Assembly (NCBI GenBank): GCA_900539725.1
Contig: UQDI01000019.1
Span: 1 to 30,050 of the forward strand
Reading direction: 5' to 3'
From: an uncultured Eubacteriales bacterium
GTDB taxonomy: Bacteria > Bacillota > Clostridia > Tissierellales > Peptoniphilaceae
Length of the DNA: 30,050 bases
Of the stretch, positions 8,278-17,004 are shown piece by piece. Below the pieces are notes generated by a model. It searched no databases and was not told the origin of the DNA. It saw nothing but the letters and a program-made list of their open reading frames with translations. How positions within the stretch are numbered: position 1 is the first letter of the stretch; the number at the start of each line of letters is the position of its first letter. The position numbers and the translations under genes were made by a program.

Positions 8278-11200
8278 ATGGATATTTTACAAAAAGGTTT
8301 ATTAGCTTTTCAATACAAAGATATAGTAAATGACGTCAAAGACGGCGTAAGTCCTATATTTATTAACGGTCTTGTAGAAGAAGCTATAGGTCTTAGCGTT
8401 AAAACTATCCAAGATGAAACAGATGCTAGCTCGATAATAATTACTTATGATGAAGCAAGAGCTAGAAGAATTTATGAGGATTTAAAAAATTCTCATGCCA
8501 ATGTATATTATTTAAAAAAGAGAGAGATGCTTTTTTATAATGTTAGCGACTCCTCTTTAGAAACTGAATATTCAAGGATACAGACACTTATGTCTGTACT
8601 TAAGGACAAAAACTCTGTTTTGATAATGGATGTAAAGACTCTTGATGAAGAGCTAATCAGTCAAGATATCTATAAGAGCCTAAGTTTTAGCTTGAAGACT
8701 AATCAAGTCGTTAATATTGATGACTTAATTACTTCTTTAACTGAGCTTGGTTATAAAAGAGCAAGTATTGCCTCTAATAAAAGTGAATTTGCTCTTAGAG
8801 GCTCTATTGTGGATATCTTTGACTCGATATCTGAAATGCCATTTAGAATAGAGTTTTTTTCTGATGAAATTGATTCTATAAGAATATTTGATAAAGATAC
8901 ACAAAAAACTATTGCAACTACTGAAGAAGTTTTAATCAATCCAGCTAGAGAGATTTTAATTCTTGATGAATACAAAAAAAGCATTATTGATAGTTTAAAA
9001 AAGGACTTTGACAAGACAAAAGATACGAACAAGAGCTCTTACTCTTTAATGAATGAAAAGTTTAAAGAGTATTTTGAGATGCTAAAGGAAGACAGCTTTG
9101 ATAAGAACAGGTCTTTACTATTGAGATACATACCTGATAAATATAAATGTAGCATCTTTGATTATTTTGATGAGAACACTTATATATATTTAGATGAGAG
9201 CAAGAGGCTTGAAGATGAGTATGAAAAATACTTAAGCTTTCACTCACAAGAGATGGAGTCACTATATAAAAACGGCGAGATACTTCTTAAAGAGTTTAAT
9301 GCCATCATGTCTTATACTGATGTACTAGCTAGAATTAAAAAGAATAAATTGGCTCTAATCTCAAATATTTTACTAAACACAAAGGATTTCAATCCGAAAG
9401 CCATTTACAATTTGCATTTAAATTCAGTAACGAAGTACAATTCGAAGTACGAGGCACTGCTTGATGATTTAAGACACTATAAGTTAAGAGGCTACAAGAT
9501 TGTTTTATCGATTAAGGACATTGAAAGATACGATAGAATTTATTCGCTATTAAAAGATAATGACCTAGCTTTCATTCAAGAGAATGAGGTTGAGGATAAA
9601 CTTTTATCATCTCAGCTATTATTAAGAAATGACTCATCGACGAGAGGCTTTGTCTTTAGCGAGAATAAATTTATTATTCTTTCTGAAAATGATGTCTATG
9701 GCTCTCAAAAGGAAAAGATTAGAAAGAAGAAATCATCTAAGAAGCTTGATATTTCAGATATATCAGAAGGGACATACATAGTTCACGAGGACCACGGCGT
9801 AGGTATATATAAGGGCATAGTTAAGCTAGAAGTGCTTGGCGCGAAGAAAGACTTCTTATATATACAATATAAAGGTGAGGACAAGCTTTATGTACCTATC
9901 GCTCAGATGGATAGGATACAGAAGTTTTCTGATAAGGACAGCAAAGATGTTAAGATAAATAAATTATCTACAAATGACTGGATAAAGCAAAAGTCTAAGT
10001 CTAAGAAAGCTATTGAAAGGATGGCTGAGGATCTAGTTGAGTTATATGCAATAAGAGAAGAAAAAGAAGGCTATGCTTTTTCAAAAGATACAGCTTGGCA
10101 AAGAGAGTTCGAAGAGTCGTTCCCATATGAAGAGACAAAAGGACAGCTTGAGGCAATAATCGATATAAAAAGGGATATGGAATCAAATAAGCCGATGGAT
10201 AGACTTTTATGCGGCGACGTTGGTTTCGGTAAGACAGAGGTTGCTCTTAGAGCCGCTTTTAAAGCCATCATGGACGGTAAGCAAGTAGCTTTCTTGTGTC
10301 CGACAACCATACTATGTCAACAGCACTACGAAACTATCATCGAAAGATTTAATAAATATCCAATACGTTCAGATATGATGTCGCGCTTTAGAACAAGCAA
10401 AGAGCAAAAACAAACAGCTGAAGAACTACAGACACACAGCGTTGACATAGTTGTTGGTACGCACAGGCTATTGTCAGATGATGTTAAATTTAAAGATCTT
10501 GGTCTATTGATTATAGATGAAGAGCAAAGATTTGGCGTTAGAGACAAAGAAAAGATAAAGAAACTTAAAGAGAACGTTGACGTGCTATCACTTTCAGCGA
10601 CACCTATACCTAGAACTATGCACATGGCACTCTCAGGCATTAGAAGTATGTCGGTCATAGAAGAGGCGCCACAAGATAGGTACCCGATACAAACATACGT
10701 TTTGGAATACAACAAAAGCCTTGTTAGAGATGCTATACTTAAAGAGATGGATAGAGATGGCCAAGTCTTTTTTGTCTTTAACAATGTCGAAAAGATTGAG
10801 TCTATGTATAATGAACTCCAAAACTTAGTGCCCGAAGCAAGAATCGCCATTGGCCACGGACAAATGACTGAGGCGAAGCTTGAAAAAGTGATGATAGACT
10901 TTATGTATCATAAATATGATGTATTGCTATCGACAACCATAATCGAAACTGGTCTTGACATACCTAATGCAAATACCATCATTGTATATAACTCTGAAAA
11001 TATGGGTCTAAGCCAGCTTTATCAATTGCGTGGAAGAGTAGGTAGAATGAACAGAATTGCCTACGGCTACTTTACTTATAGAGAAAATAAAGTACTTACT
11101 GAAACGCAAGAAGCGAGACTTAAGGCAATCAAAGAGTTTACTGAGCTTGGTAGCGGATACAAAATTGCTATGCGCGACTTGCAGATAAGAGGCGCAGGCA

Positions 11201-11754
11201 ACCTTTTAGGCACTTCACAACATGGTCATATCGCAGCCATTGGTTACGACTTATATATTAAGTATCTAAACCTTGCCATAAAGAAGCTTAGAGGCTACGA
11301 GGTGAAAGAGGATATCGATACAAGAGTTGACATAAATGTGGACGCTTATATACCGGATGACTTTGCACCGGATGAATATGTTAAGATGGATTTATATAAG
11401 AAGATAGCTGCCGTTGAAAATGAAGAAATGAAGAGCGAACTTATAGACGAAATTGTTGATAGATTTGCTGACATACCTAAACCGATAGTAAACTTAATCG
11501 ATATTAGTGAGATTAGATCAATGGCGAAAGAGTTTTCAATCACGTCCATTAACGAAGTGAGTGGCGACTTTAGGATAGAGTTTTTAAACGAGAAGGTCAT
11601 AAACCCACAGTGGATAGCCGATATTTATAAGAAGTATAAGAACAGACTCTATATCAATAAGAGATATATGAACGTTATAAGAATCTCTATTGAGGGAGAA
11701 AACAAGCTAAAGCTTATAAAAGATATATTAATTTTACTTAAAATGAGCAAATAG
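8278..11754 (+). CDS. mfd: Transcription-repair coupling factor Mfd
   Basis: ATP-dependent DNA translocase that removes stalled RNA polymerase and recruits UvrA. It is 1158 aa, a normal full length. The N-terminus is the UvrB-like module. The CarD-like RNA polymerase interaction domain begins near residue 495 (VHEDHGVG at 502-509). The RecG-like helicase core has Walker A GDVGFGKT (646-653), the DEEQ box at 747-750, SATPIPRTM and QLRGRVGR. The C-terminal part covers the UvrA-binding/regulatory region. GGTGGA lies before the ATG and the gene follows pth by 7 nt. Codon use is ordinary and less biased than prs. No frameshift is seen. Confidence 0.97.
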   Translation: MDILQKGLLAFQYKDIVNDVKDGVSPIFINGLVEEAIGLSVKTIQDETDASSIIITYDEARARRIYEDLKNSHANVYYLKKREMLFYNVSDSSLETEYSRIQTLMSVLKDKNSVLIMDVKTLDEELISQDIYKSLSFSLKTNQVVNIDDLITSLTELGYKRASIASNKSEFALRGSIVDIFDSISEMPFRIEFFSDEIDSIRIFDKDTQKTIATTEEVLINPAREILILDEYKKSIIDSLKKDFDKTKDTNKSSYSLMNEKFKEYFEMLKEDSFDKNRSLLLRYIPDKYKCSIFDYFDENTYIYLDESKRLEDEYEKYLSFHSQEMESLYKNGEILLKEFNAIMSYTDVLARIKKNKLALISNILLNTKDFNPKAIYNLHLNSVTKYNSKYEALLDDLRHYKLRGYKIVLSIKDIERYDRIYSLLKDNDLAFIQENEVEDKLLSSQLLLRNDSSTRGFVFSENKFIILSENDVYGSQKEKIRKKKSSKKLDISDISEGTYIVHEDHGVGIYKGIVKLEVLGAKKDFLYIQYKGEDKLYVPIAQMDRIQKFSDKDSKDVKINKLSTNDWIKQKSKSKKAIERMAEDLVELYAIREEKEGYAFSKDTAWQREFEESFPYEETKGQLEAIIDIKRDMESNKPMDRLLCGDVGFGKTEVALRAAFKAIMDGKQVAFLCPTTILCQQHYETIIERFNKYPIRSDMMSRFRTSKEQKQTAEELQTHSVDIVVGTHRLLSDDVKFKDLGLLIIDEEQRFGVRDKEKIKKLKENVDVLSLSATPIPRTMHMALSGIRSMSVIEEAPQDRYPIQTYVLEYNKSLVRDAILKEMDRDGQVFFVFNNVEKIESMYNELQNLVPEARIAIGHGQMTEAKLEKVMIDFMYHKYDVLLSTTIIETGLDIPNANTIIVYNSENMGLSQLYQLRGRVGRMNRIAYGYFTYRENKVLTETQEARLKAIKEFTELGSGYKIAMRDLQIRGAGNLLGTSQHGHIAAIGYDLYIKYLNLAIKKLRGYEVKEDIDTRVDINVDAYIPDDFAPDEYVKMDLYKKIAAVENEEMKSELIDEIVDRFADIPKPIVNLIDISEIRSMAKEFSITSINEVSGDFRIEFLNEKVINPQWIADIYKKYKNRLYINKRYMNVIRISIEGENKLKLIKDILILLKMSK

Positions 11755-11765
11755 ATAAAAAAAGC

Positions 11766-11794
11766 TTGAAAAAATATTCAAAAGGTTATATAAT
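11766..11794 (+). promoter_or_regulatory. Sigma-A type promoter for the PrsA-like gene and rplY
   Basis: TTGAAA (11766-11771) and TATAAT (11789-11794) are separated by exactly 17 nt, giving a predicted start near 11801. The leader carries AAGGGGAG (11814-11821) ahead of the ATG at 11827. I see no terminator between mfd and this promoter, so read-through from mfd is possible. Confidence 0.8.
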
Positions 11795-11826
11795 AATTCT
11801 ATGAGTAAAATTTAAGGGGAGATATA

Positions 11827-12873
11827 ATGAAGAAAAAATTTAAAATTGTTTTGCTTGCATTAACGATACTTACAATGATTTTTGCAGTTTCTTGCAAAAA
11901 GGCAGATGAAAGTGCAGTAGCAACAGTTAATGGAAAGGCAATATCAGAAAAAGAGTTCACTGAAAACTATAAAGTGTATGAACGTATGTACAAGCAACAA
12001 CTTGGTGAAGAAGCACTAAAGAAAACTGATAAAGACGGTGTTTCATTCAAAGATAAGCTTAAAGAAAACATACTTGAAAAACTTATAGTTGATGAACTAA
12101 TTAATCAAGAAATTGATAATAAAAAGATTGCTATTACAGATGAAGAACTAAATAACTTATATGAACAAACTATCAAGGATATGGGTGGACAAGAACAATA
12201 TGAAGAGTTCTTGAAGCAACAAAATATCACTGATGACTTCATTAAAGATAGTATTAAAAAAGATTATAAGCAACAAAAGCTTGAAGAAGCCTTCTATAAG
12301 GACAATAAAGTTACTGAAGAAGAAATCAAAGACTTCTACGATGCTAATAAGGAAAGACTTATTAAGTATAGCTTAAGTCAAATCATGGCAGATAATGAAG
12401 AAGATGCTAAGAAGCTTTATGATAAGCTTGAAGCTGGTGAAGATTTTGCTGAACTAGCTAAAAACGAATCAAGCGATACTTATTCAGCTGCTAACGGCGG
12501 TAATATGGGCGAAGTACAAGCATCTACTATGCCTGAAGAGTTTTTGAATGCGGTAAGCGCTACTGAAATTGGTTCATATTCTAAAGTATTTAAGAGCGAT
12601 ATGGGTTATCACATAGTTAAAGTTGATGACAAGAAAGATCAATTAGAAGATTTAAAAACTGAAATCGAACAAACACTTAAGAGCCAAAAATTCATTGAAT
12701 ACATGAAAGATCTTAGAGCAAATGCAGATGTTAAGAAGATGGATTTACCTGAAATAAAAGATGAAGATGTAAAGACTAATGAAGAAGATAAAGACTCAGA
12801 AACAAAAGAAGACAGCAAAGATAGCGAAACACCTGATGAGGGTGAAGCTGAAGACAAGTCAGATAATAAATAA
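11827..12873 (+). CDS. PrsA/SurA-like peptidyl-prolyl isomerase lipoprotein
   Basis: Extracytoplasmic foldase anchored to the outer face of the membrane. The N-terminus is a lipoprotein signal: basic MKKKFK, a hydrophobic core, and lipobox FAVSC with the acylated Cys at residue 23. A SurA_N-like helical chaperone domain covers about residues 30-170. A parvulin (PpiC) domain lies at about 175-270 (SLSQIMADNEEDAKKL, then NGGNMGEV, then GYHIVKV). The last 40 residues form an acidic, probably disordered D/E/K/S tail. The 348 aa is slightly long for PrsA because of that tail. It is first in a two-gene unit with rplY, which follows after 24 nt with its own strong RBS. Confidence 0.88.
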   Translation: MKKKFKIVLLALTILTMIFAVSCKKADESAVATVNGKAISEKEFTENYKVYERMYKQQLGEEALKKTDKDGVSFKDKLKENILEKLIVDELINQEIDNKKIAITDEELNNLYEQTIKDMGGQEQYEEFLKQQNITDDFIKDSIKKDYKQQKLEEAFYKDNKVTEEEIKDFYDANKERLIKYSLSQIMADNEEDAKKLYDKLEAGEDFAELAKNESSDTYSAANGGNMGEVQASTMPEEFLNAVSATEIGSYSKVFKSDMGYHIVKVDDKKDQLEDLKTEIEQTLKSQKFIEYMKDLRANADVKKMDLPEIKDEDVKTNEEDKDSETKEDSKDSETPDEGEAEDKSDNK

Positions 12874-12897
12874 GTAATAAATTTTAAGGAGGATATT

Positions 12898-13542
12898 ATG
12901 GCTGAATACAAATTAAAAGCACAAAAGCGTGATGCTGTAGGAAAAAATAAAGTTGATAAAATTAGACAAAACGAACAATTACCAGCAGCAATATTTCAAA
13001 AAGGAAAAGAAACTGAAAACATCACTATTGATGATCTAGAATTTCAAATGTTATATCAAAAAGCAGGTATGACAAGCATTATCGATCTTGACATCGATGG
13101 AACAGTTAGACCAGCTATCATTAAAGAAATTCAAAGACATCCATTCAAAAATCAAATCTATCATGTTGGTTTCCAAGGAATTAACATGGATGAAAAGATT
13201 AAGATTGAAGTTCCAGTTGAATTAATTAACAGAGATGAAATCAGAAAGCAACCATCTGTATTAAATCAACAACTTGATACTATCGAAGTTTTAGTATTAC
13301 CAAGCAATATTCCTGATAGTTTCTCAATTGACGTTCAAAACATGGATTATGATGACTCATTCACAGTTAAGGACCTAGTAGGAGACAACGAAGATGTTGA
13401 AGTACTTATAGATCTTGATGAAGTTGTATGTTCATTAGCAATGCCAAGAGAAGAAAAAGAAGAGGAAGAAGTAGAAGAAACTTCAGCAGCTGATGTACCT
13501 GTAGTAGGTAAAGAAGAAAAAGAAGAAGCTGACAACGAATAA
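12898..13542 (+). CDS. rplY: Ribosomal protein bL25 / general stress protein Ctc
   Basis: Long form of bL25 (Ctc/TL5) that binds 5S rRNA in the large subunit. At 214 aa it has the N-terminal L25 domain (to about residue 92; RDAVGKNKVDKIR at the start, then HPFKNQIYHVGF) and the C-terminal TL5 beta domain to about residue 185. An acidic Glu/Lys-rich tail follows. AAGGAGGA precedes the ATG. Codon bias is strong, as expected of a ribosomal protein. In Bacillus ctc lies between prs and pth; here it has moved to the other side of mfd. A terminator follows directly. Confidence 0.95.
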   Translation: MAEYKLKAQKRDAVGKNKVDKIRQNEQLPAAIFQKGKETENITIDDLEFQMLYQKAGMTSIIDLDIDGTVRPAIIKEIQRHPFKNQIYHVGFQGINMDEKIKIEVPVELINRDEIRKQPSVLNQQLDTIEVLVLPSNIPDSFSIDVQNMDYDDSFTVKDLVGDNEDVEVLIDLDEVVCSLAMPREEKEEEEVEETSAADVPVVGKEEKEEADNE

Positions 13543-13558
13543 TATTAATTATTATATG

Positions 13559-13592
13559 GCCTTGCCGCTCATTATGAGTAGCAAGGCTTTTT
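13559..13592 (+). terminator. Intrinsic terminator after rplY
   Basis: GCCTTGC (13559-13565) pairs with GCAAGGC (13581-13587), with an inner CTCAT/ATGAG stem, followed by TTTTT and a further ATTTT. This is a strong Rho-independent terminator closing the prsA-like/rplY unit. Confidence 0.88.
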
Positions 13593-13722
13593 ATTTTGCC
13601 TAAAAGCGTTCTATAAAATTCATTATTGAGTAAAATCGTTTTACGCGATTCACGTTTAAGAAAAAAACTACTTAATTTGTATAAGATTATTAAGAATATT
13701 TAAAATAATAATCGCTTACTCC
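13593..13722. other. Unassigned spacer with small alternative inverted repeats
   Basis: No gene is visible between the rplY terminator and the next promoter. GTAAAA (13630-13635) pairs with TTTTAC (13639-13644) around TCG. The overlapping AATCG (13634-13638) could instead pair with CGATT (13646-13650). These lie upstream of the promoter at 13723, so they would not be in that mRNA. They could be a protein-binding site or chance. Confidence 0.3.
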
Positions 13723-13751
13723 TTGACTTATAGGTGCCTTTATTTTATAAT
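13723..13751 (+). promoter_or_regulatory. Sigma-A type promoter for the rodA-queG-kbl run
   Basis: TTGACT (13723-13728) and TATAAT (13746-13751) are separated by exactly 17 nt. Transcription should start near 13758, which makes an ATG at 13760 effectively leaderless and favours ATG 13778, behind GGGAGAG, as the start of the first gene. No terminator is seen before 22252, so this may serve the whole run up to the Na/Pi cotransporter. Confidence 0.8.
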
Positions 13752-13777
13752 AAATATGTATGCAAAGGGAGAGTAAT

Positions 13778-14908
13778 ATGATTAAAAAACCTAGGTTTAG
13801 AGTAGATATAATACTTGTCTTATCAATACTAGCGCTGCTTGCCTTTGGAACCATCATGGTGTATTCAACTACGCTATCATTTTCAAAGCCAGTGCAAAAC
13901 GGTCTAATGAAGACACACTTTTTGTCTTTAGCATTAGGCATAGTCATTATGTTTGCTTTAATGCTAATTGATTATAATATTTGGGGCAAATTATACTTAA
14001 TAATATACGCTGGCTGCATCTTATTATTGATTGCAACACTTATCTTTGGTAAGACTGTTAATAATGCTAAGAGCTGGATAGAGATTGGCTCAAGATTTAC
14101 ATTTCAGCCATCAGAGTTTGTTAAGGTAGGCTTAATTATATCGCTTGCGAAATACATAGAAAATAATATTGAAAATATCAATAATCCATTTGTTTTATTA
14201 AAGATACTTGCTTTTGCATTTCTACCAGTTGTATTAATATTATTACAACCAGACGTAGGAACAGCAATCGTTTATGTGTTTTTTATATTTATTATGTTAT
14301 TTTCACAAGGGATATCCTTAAAGTATGTCTTGTACGCCATAGGCTTAGGAGTCTTATCGATACCTGCTCTTTGGTTTTCTATGAACCAATATCAAAAGAA
14401 CAGAATTTATGACTTCTTGGATCCTACAAGAGACGCGATGGGCTCAGGTAGACAAGTTATTCAAGGAAAGATTGCTCTAGGCTCGGGAAAATTATTTGGT
14501 AGAGGCCTATTCAAAGGTACACAAAATATGTATAAGTACGTTCCGGAGAAGCACACTGACTCAATCTTCGCTATAGTTGGCGAAGAAACAGGCTTTGTTG
14601 GCGGAGCTATAATGATTTTCTTATACTATAGCATGCTAAGAAGAATGATTATTATTGCTAAAAATTCTGATAATGTTTTTGGCTCGGCCATGGTATCGGG
14701 ATTTTTAGGAATGTTTTTCTTTCATATAGTTCAAAACATAGGCATGATACTTGGGATACTGCCAGTTACAGGTATTCCGCTACCTTTCATAAGTTATGCG
14801 GGAACCTTCCAGCTAACGAGTCTAGCTTGTATAGGTCTAGTTCTATCTGTTAATTACAACAGAGGAGCTACAAGATTTACTGACGATAGCTTAGAACTAC
14901 TAAAATGA
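13778..14908 (+). CDS. rodA: RodA-like SEDS peptidoglycan glycosyltransferase
   Basis: Multi-pass membrane SEDS protein (RodA/FtsW/SpoVE) that polymerises lipid II with a partner class B PBP. The start is ATG 13778 (376 aa), preceded by GGGAGAG. Family motifs are WIEIGSRFTFQPSEFVK, GSGKLFGRGLFKGTQ and PEKHTD. The GTQ and the following PEKHTD context fit RodA better than FtsW. The catalytic Asp is expected to be D261. Two positions are unusual: HTDSIF where HTDFIF is usual (S262), and PFISYAGTF (A341, T343) where nearly all relatives have PFxSYGGSS. No PBP gene lies beside it. Its stop overlaps queG as ATGA. Assignment to SEDS is firm; the choice of RodA over FtsW/SpoVE is less so. Confidence 0.85.
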   Translation: MIKKPRFRVDIILVLSILALLAFGTIMVYSTTLSFSKPVQNGLMKTHFLSLALGIVIMFALMLIDYNIWGKLYLIIYAGCILLLIATLIFGKTVNNAKSWIEIGSRFTFQPSEFVKVGLIISLAKYIENNIENINNPFVLLKILAFAFLPVVLILLQPDVGTAIVYVFFIFIMLFSQGISLKYVLYAIGLGVLSIPALWFSMNQYQKNRIYDFLDPTRDAMGSGRQVIQGKIALGSGKLFGRGLFKGTQNMYKYVPEKHTDSIFAIVGEETGFVGGAIMIFLYYSMLRRMIIIAKNSDNVFGSAMVSGFLGMFFFHIVQNIGMILGILPVTGIPLPFISYAGTFQLTSLACIGLVLSVNYNRGATRFTDDSLELLK

Positions 14909-17004
14909 TTATCAAGCACAGCGAAGTTGAAAAATTAATTATAAAATATGGCGTAGACGCCTTTAGAATTACAGACGCAGAACGGCTTGAAGCTATTGGA
15001 GTGGCGGCAAATGAATTTACAAAGTACAGTGAGGAAGAGAGGCTAAATCCAAAAGATCTTTTTCCTAATGCAAAGAGCATAATAGTTTTTGGACTGAGCT
15101 ATAATTATAAAAAAGCCAAGAAAAAAGATGGTACTTATTTGCTATCAAGATCTTCGTATGGTTATGACTATCATAAAGTGCTTATGGATAAGCTTAAAGC
15201 GATTGATAGAGAGCTCTTTATTGATGCGGAATCAGAAAGTCACGTCTTTGTAGATACTGGTCCACTAGTAGAAAGACTACTTGCGCAAAAGTCAGGCCTA
15301 GGATTTTTAGGCAAAAACACATGTATTATCAATCCGAACTTAGGTTCTTTTATCTTTATTGGGTATATAATAAGTAGTGAGCCTAGTGATTATTATGATG
15401 AAAGCTTAAAAATTGATTGCAGCTCATGTGATATATGCGAAAGAGCCTGTCCAAACGAAGCCTTGTGTGACTATAAGATGCAGATGTCTAAGTGCTTATC
15501 ATACATCACGCAGAAGAAGGGTGAGCTAAATGATTTTGAAAAGAAGAATATAAAGACTTACATATATGGCTGCGATATTTGCCAAGAAGTATGTCCATAC
15601 AATAAAAGCGCAAAAAAAGTATTTCATGAAGAGTTCCACGAGTCAGATGACTATGGCCTTGTTTATAAAGAAGATTTTAAATTAAGCAATAGAGAATTTA
15701 AAGAAAAATACAAAGCTATGGCCGCATTATGGCGTGGCAAGAAAATACTTCAGAGAAATGCAAATATTATAGATATAAATAAGAATGATTTATTTAATGA
15801 AAGGAAGGGTATTATGTCAAATGTACACGAATTAGGATTTTTAAAAGACAAAATCCAAGAGTTAAAGGATCAAGGAGTTTATAGAAAATTACCTATACTA
15901 AGCTCACCTGATGACGCTGAAATTATTTTAAATGGTAAAAAGGTAATTAACTTATCTTCAAACAACTACTTAGGTTTTGCTAATAACCCTAGAATCAAAA
16001 AAGCTTCTATCGAAATGGTAGAAAAATACGGAGCAGGTTCAGGAGCTGTTAGAACTATAGTTGGTAACATGGATATCCATGAAGAACTTGAAAAAGTTTT
16101 AGCACAATTCAAAAGAGAAGAGAGAGCCTTCATCTATCAATCAGGATTTAACTGCAACGCTGGTACTATCCAAGCAGTAACTGAAAAAGGCGACTTAATC
16201 ATCTCTGATGAGTTAAACCACGCTTCGATCATCGACGGATCAAGACTTTCTAAAGCAGATAGAGCTATATTTAAGCACTCTGATATGGATAGCTTGGAAG
16301 ACGTTTTAAAAGAAAAGAGAAAAAATTATAGAAACGTACTTATTATAACTGACGGTGTATTCTCAATGGACGGAGATATAGCAAAACTTCCTGACATTGT
16401 TGATTTAGCTGAAAAGTATGAATGTATGACATATGTTGACGACGCTCATGGATCTGGCGTACTTGGTGAAAATGGTAGAGGTACAGTTGACCACTTCAAT
16501 TTACACGGAAGAGTTGACTTCTCAATTGGTACTTTATCAAAAGCTATAGGCTGTATAGGTGGCTATGTAGCAGGTTCTGAAACAATGTATGAATGGTTAA
16601 TCCATAGAGCAAGACCAGTACTATTCTCAACAAGCTTAACACCAGCATCAGTTGGTGCTATAACAGAAGCGATCAAGATGCTTATGGAAAGTAGTGAATA
16701 TACTGATAAACTTTGGGATAACGCTAAATACTTCAAGGAAAAATTAGGCAAACTTGGCTTTAACACAGGCCACAGCGAAACACCTATCACTCCAGTAATT
16801 ATTGGCGAAGAAGCCAAAGCTATGGAATTCTCAAGAAAATTACTTGAAAACGGAGTATTCGTTTCAGCTATAGTATTCCCAACAGTACCAAGAGGAACAG
16901 GTAGAGTAAGATGCATGGTTACAGCAGGACATACTAAGGAACAACTTGACGAAGCATGCAGAATATTTGAAAAAGTTGGAAAGGAAATGAACATTTTACA
17001 ATAA
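14905..17004 (+). CDS. queG: QueG epoxyqueuosine reductase in frame with Kbl
   Basis: A single uninterrupted 699-codon frame. Residues 1 to about 297 are QueG, the cobalamin-dependent iron-sulfur enzyme that reduces epoxyqueuosine to queuosine at tRNA position 34. The two [4Fe-4S] motifs are visible: C172, C175, C178 and C182-Pro, then C197 and C223, C226, C230-Pro. The usual QueG end, ALWRGKKILQRNA (residues 274-286), follows; this is the short form without HEAT repeats. Instead of a stop, the frame continues through a roughly 18-residue polar linker into glycine C-acetyltransferase at residue 304. Start ATG 14905 overlaps the rodA stop as ATGA. The downstream half has its own RBS and ATG (see the entry at 15814) and a more biased codon use. 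Either a fusion, two products from one frame, or a lost stop is possible. Confidence 0.8.
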   Translation: MIIKHSEVEKLIIKYGVDAFRITDAERLEAIGVAANEFTKYSEEERLNPKDLFPNAKSIIVFGLSYNYKKAKKKDGTYLLSRSSYGYDYHKVLMDKLKAIDRELFIDAESESHVFVDTGPLVERLLAQKSGLGFLGKNTCIINPNLGSFIFIGYIISSEPSDYYDESLKIDCSSCDICERACPNEALCDYKMQMSKCLSYITQKKGELNDFEKKNIKTYIYGCDICQEVCPYNKSAKKVFHEEFHESDDYGLVYKEDFKLSNREFKEKYKAMAALWRGKKILQRNANIIDINKNDLFNERKGIMSNVHELGFLKDKIQELKDQGVYRKLPILSSPDDAEIILNGKKVINLSSNNYLGFANNPRIKKASIEMVEKYGAGSGAVRTIVGNMDIHEELEKVLAQFKREERAFIYQSGFNCNAGTIQAVTEKGDLIISDELNHASIIDGSRLSKADRAIFKHSDMDSLEDVLKEKRKNYRNVLIITDGVFSMDGDIAKLPDIVDLAEKYECMTYVDDAHGSGVLGENGRGTVDHFNLHGRVDFSIGTLSKAIGCIGGYVAGSETMYEWLIHRARPVLFSTSLTPASVGAITEAIKMLMESSEYTDKLWDNAKYFKEKLGKLGFNTGHSETPITPVIIGEEAKAMEFSRKLLENGVFVSAIVFPTVPRGTGRVRCMVTAGHTKEQLDEACRIFEKVGKEMNILQ
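15814..17004 (+). CDS. kbl: Glycine C-acetyltransferase (2-amino-3-ketobutyrate CoA ligase), internal start
   Basis: PLP enzyme that splits 2-amino-3-ketobutyrate with CoA into glycine and acetyl-CoA, the second step of threonine breakdown. ATG 15814 lies behind AAGGAAGGG (15801-15809), inside the long queG frame. It gives a 396-aa protein beginning MSNVHELGFLKDK, which matches the usual Kbl length and start. Motifs are SSNNYLGF, GAGSGAVRTI, DELNHASIIDG, YVDDAHGSG and the PLP lysine in GTLSKAIG (K243 from this start, aligning with Lys244 of the E. coli enzyme). The conserved PRGTGRVRCMVTA is near the end. No threonine dehydrogenase gene is in the window. I list it separately because internal initiation looks likely; it shares its frame with the preceding entry. 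Confidence 0.85.
   Translation: MSNVHELGFLKDKIQELKDQGVYRKLPILSSPDDAEIILNGKKVINLSSNNYLGFANNPRIKKASIEMVEKYGAGSGAVRTIVGNMDIHEELEKVLAQFKREERAFIYQSGFNCNAGTIQAVTEKGDLIISDELNHASIIDGSRLSKADRAIFKHSDMDSLEDVLKEKRKNYRNVLIITDGVFSMDGDIAKLPDIVDLAEKYECMTYVDDAHGSGVLGENGRGTVDHFNLHGRVDFSIGTLSKAIGCIGGYVAGSETMYEWLIHRARPVLFSTSLTPASVGAITEAIKMLMESSEYTDKLWDNAKYFKEKLGKLGFNTGHSETPITPVIIGEEAKAMEFSRKLLENGVFVSAIVFPTVPRGTGRVRCMVTAGHTKEQLDEACRIFEKVGKEMNILQ

Noticed and set aside
10326..10850. 174-codon open frame on the - strand inside mfd
   Set aside because: It lies wholly within the conserved helicase core of mfd, has no RBS, and its translation is Ser/Leu-rich low-quality sequence typical of an antisense shadow.
13760..13780. 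ATG 13760 as the start of the rodA-like gene
   Set aside because: It lies about 2 nt from the predicted transcription start and lacks an RBS; ATG 13778 has GGGAGAG at the right distance and gives the expected N-terminus.
16563..16994. 143-codon open frame on the - strand inside kbl
   Set aside because: Antisense shadow of the conserved Kbl C-terminus; no start signals.
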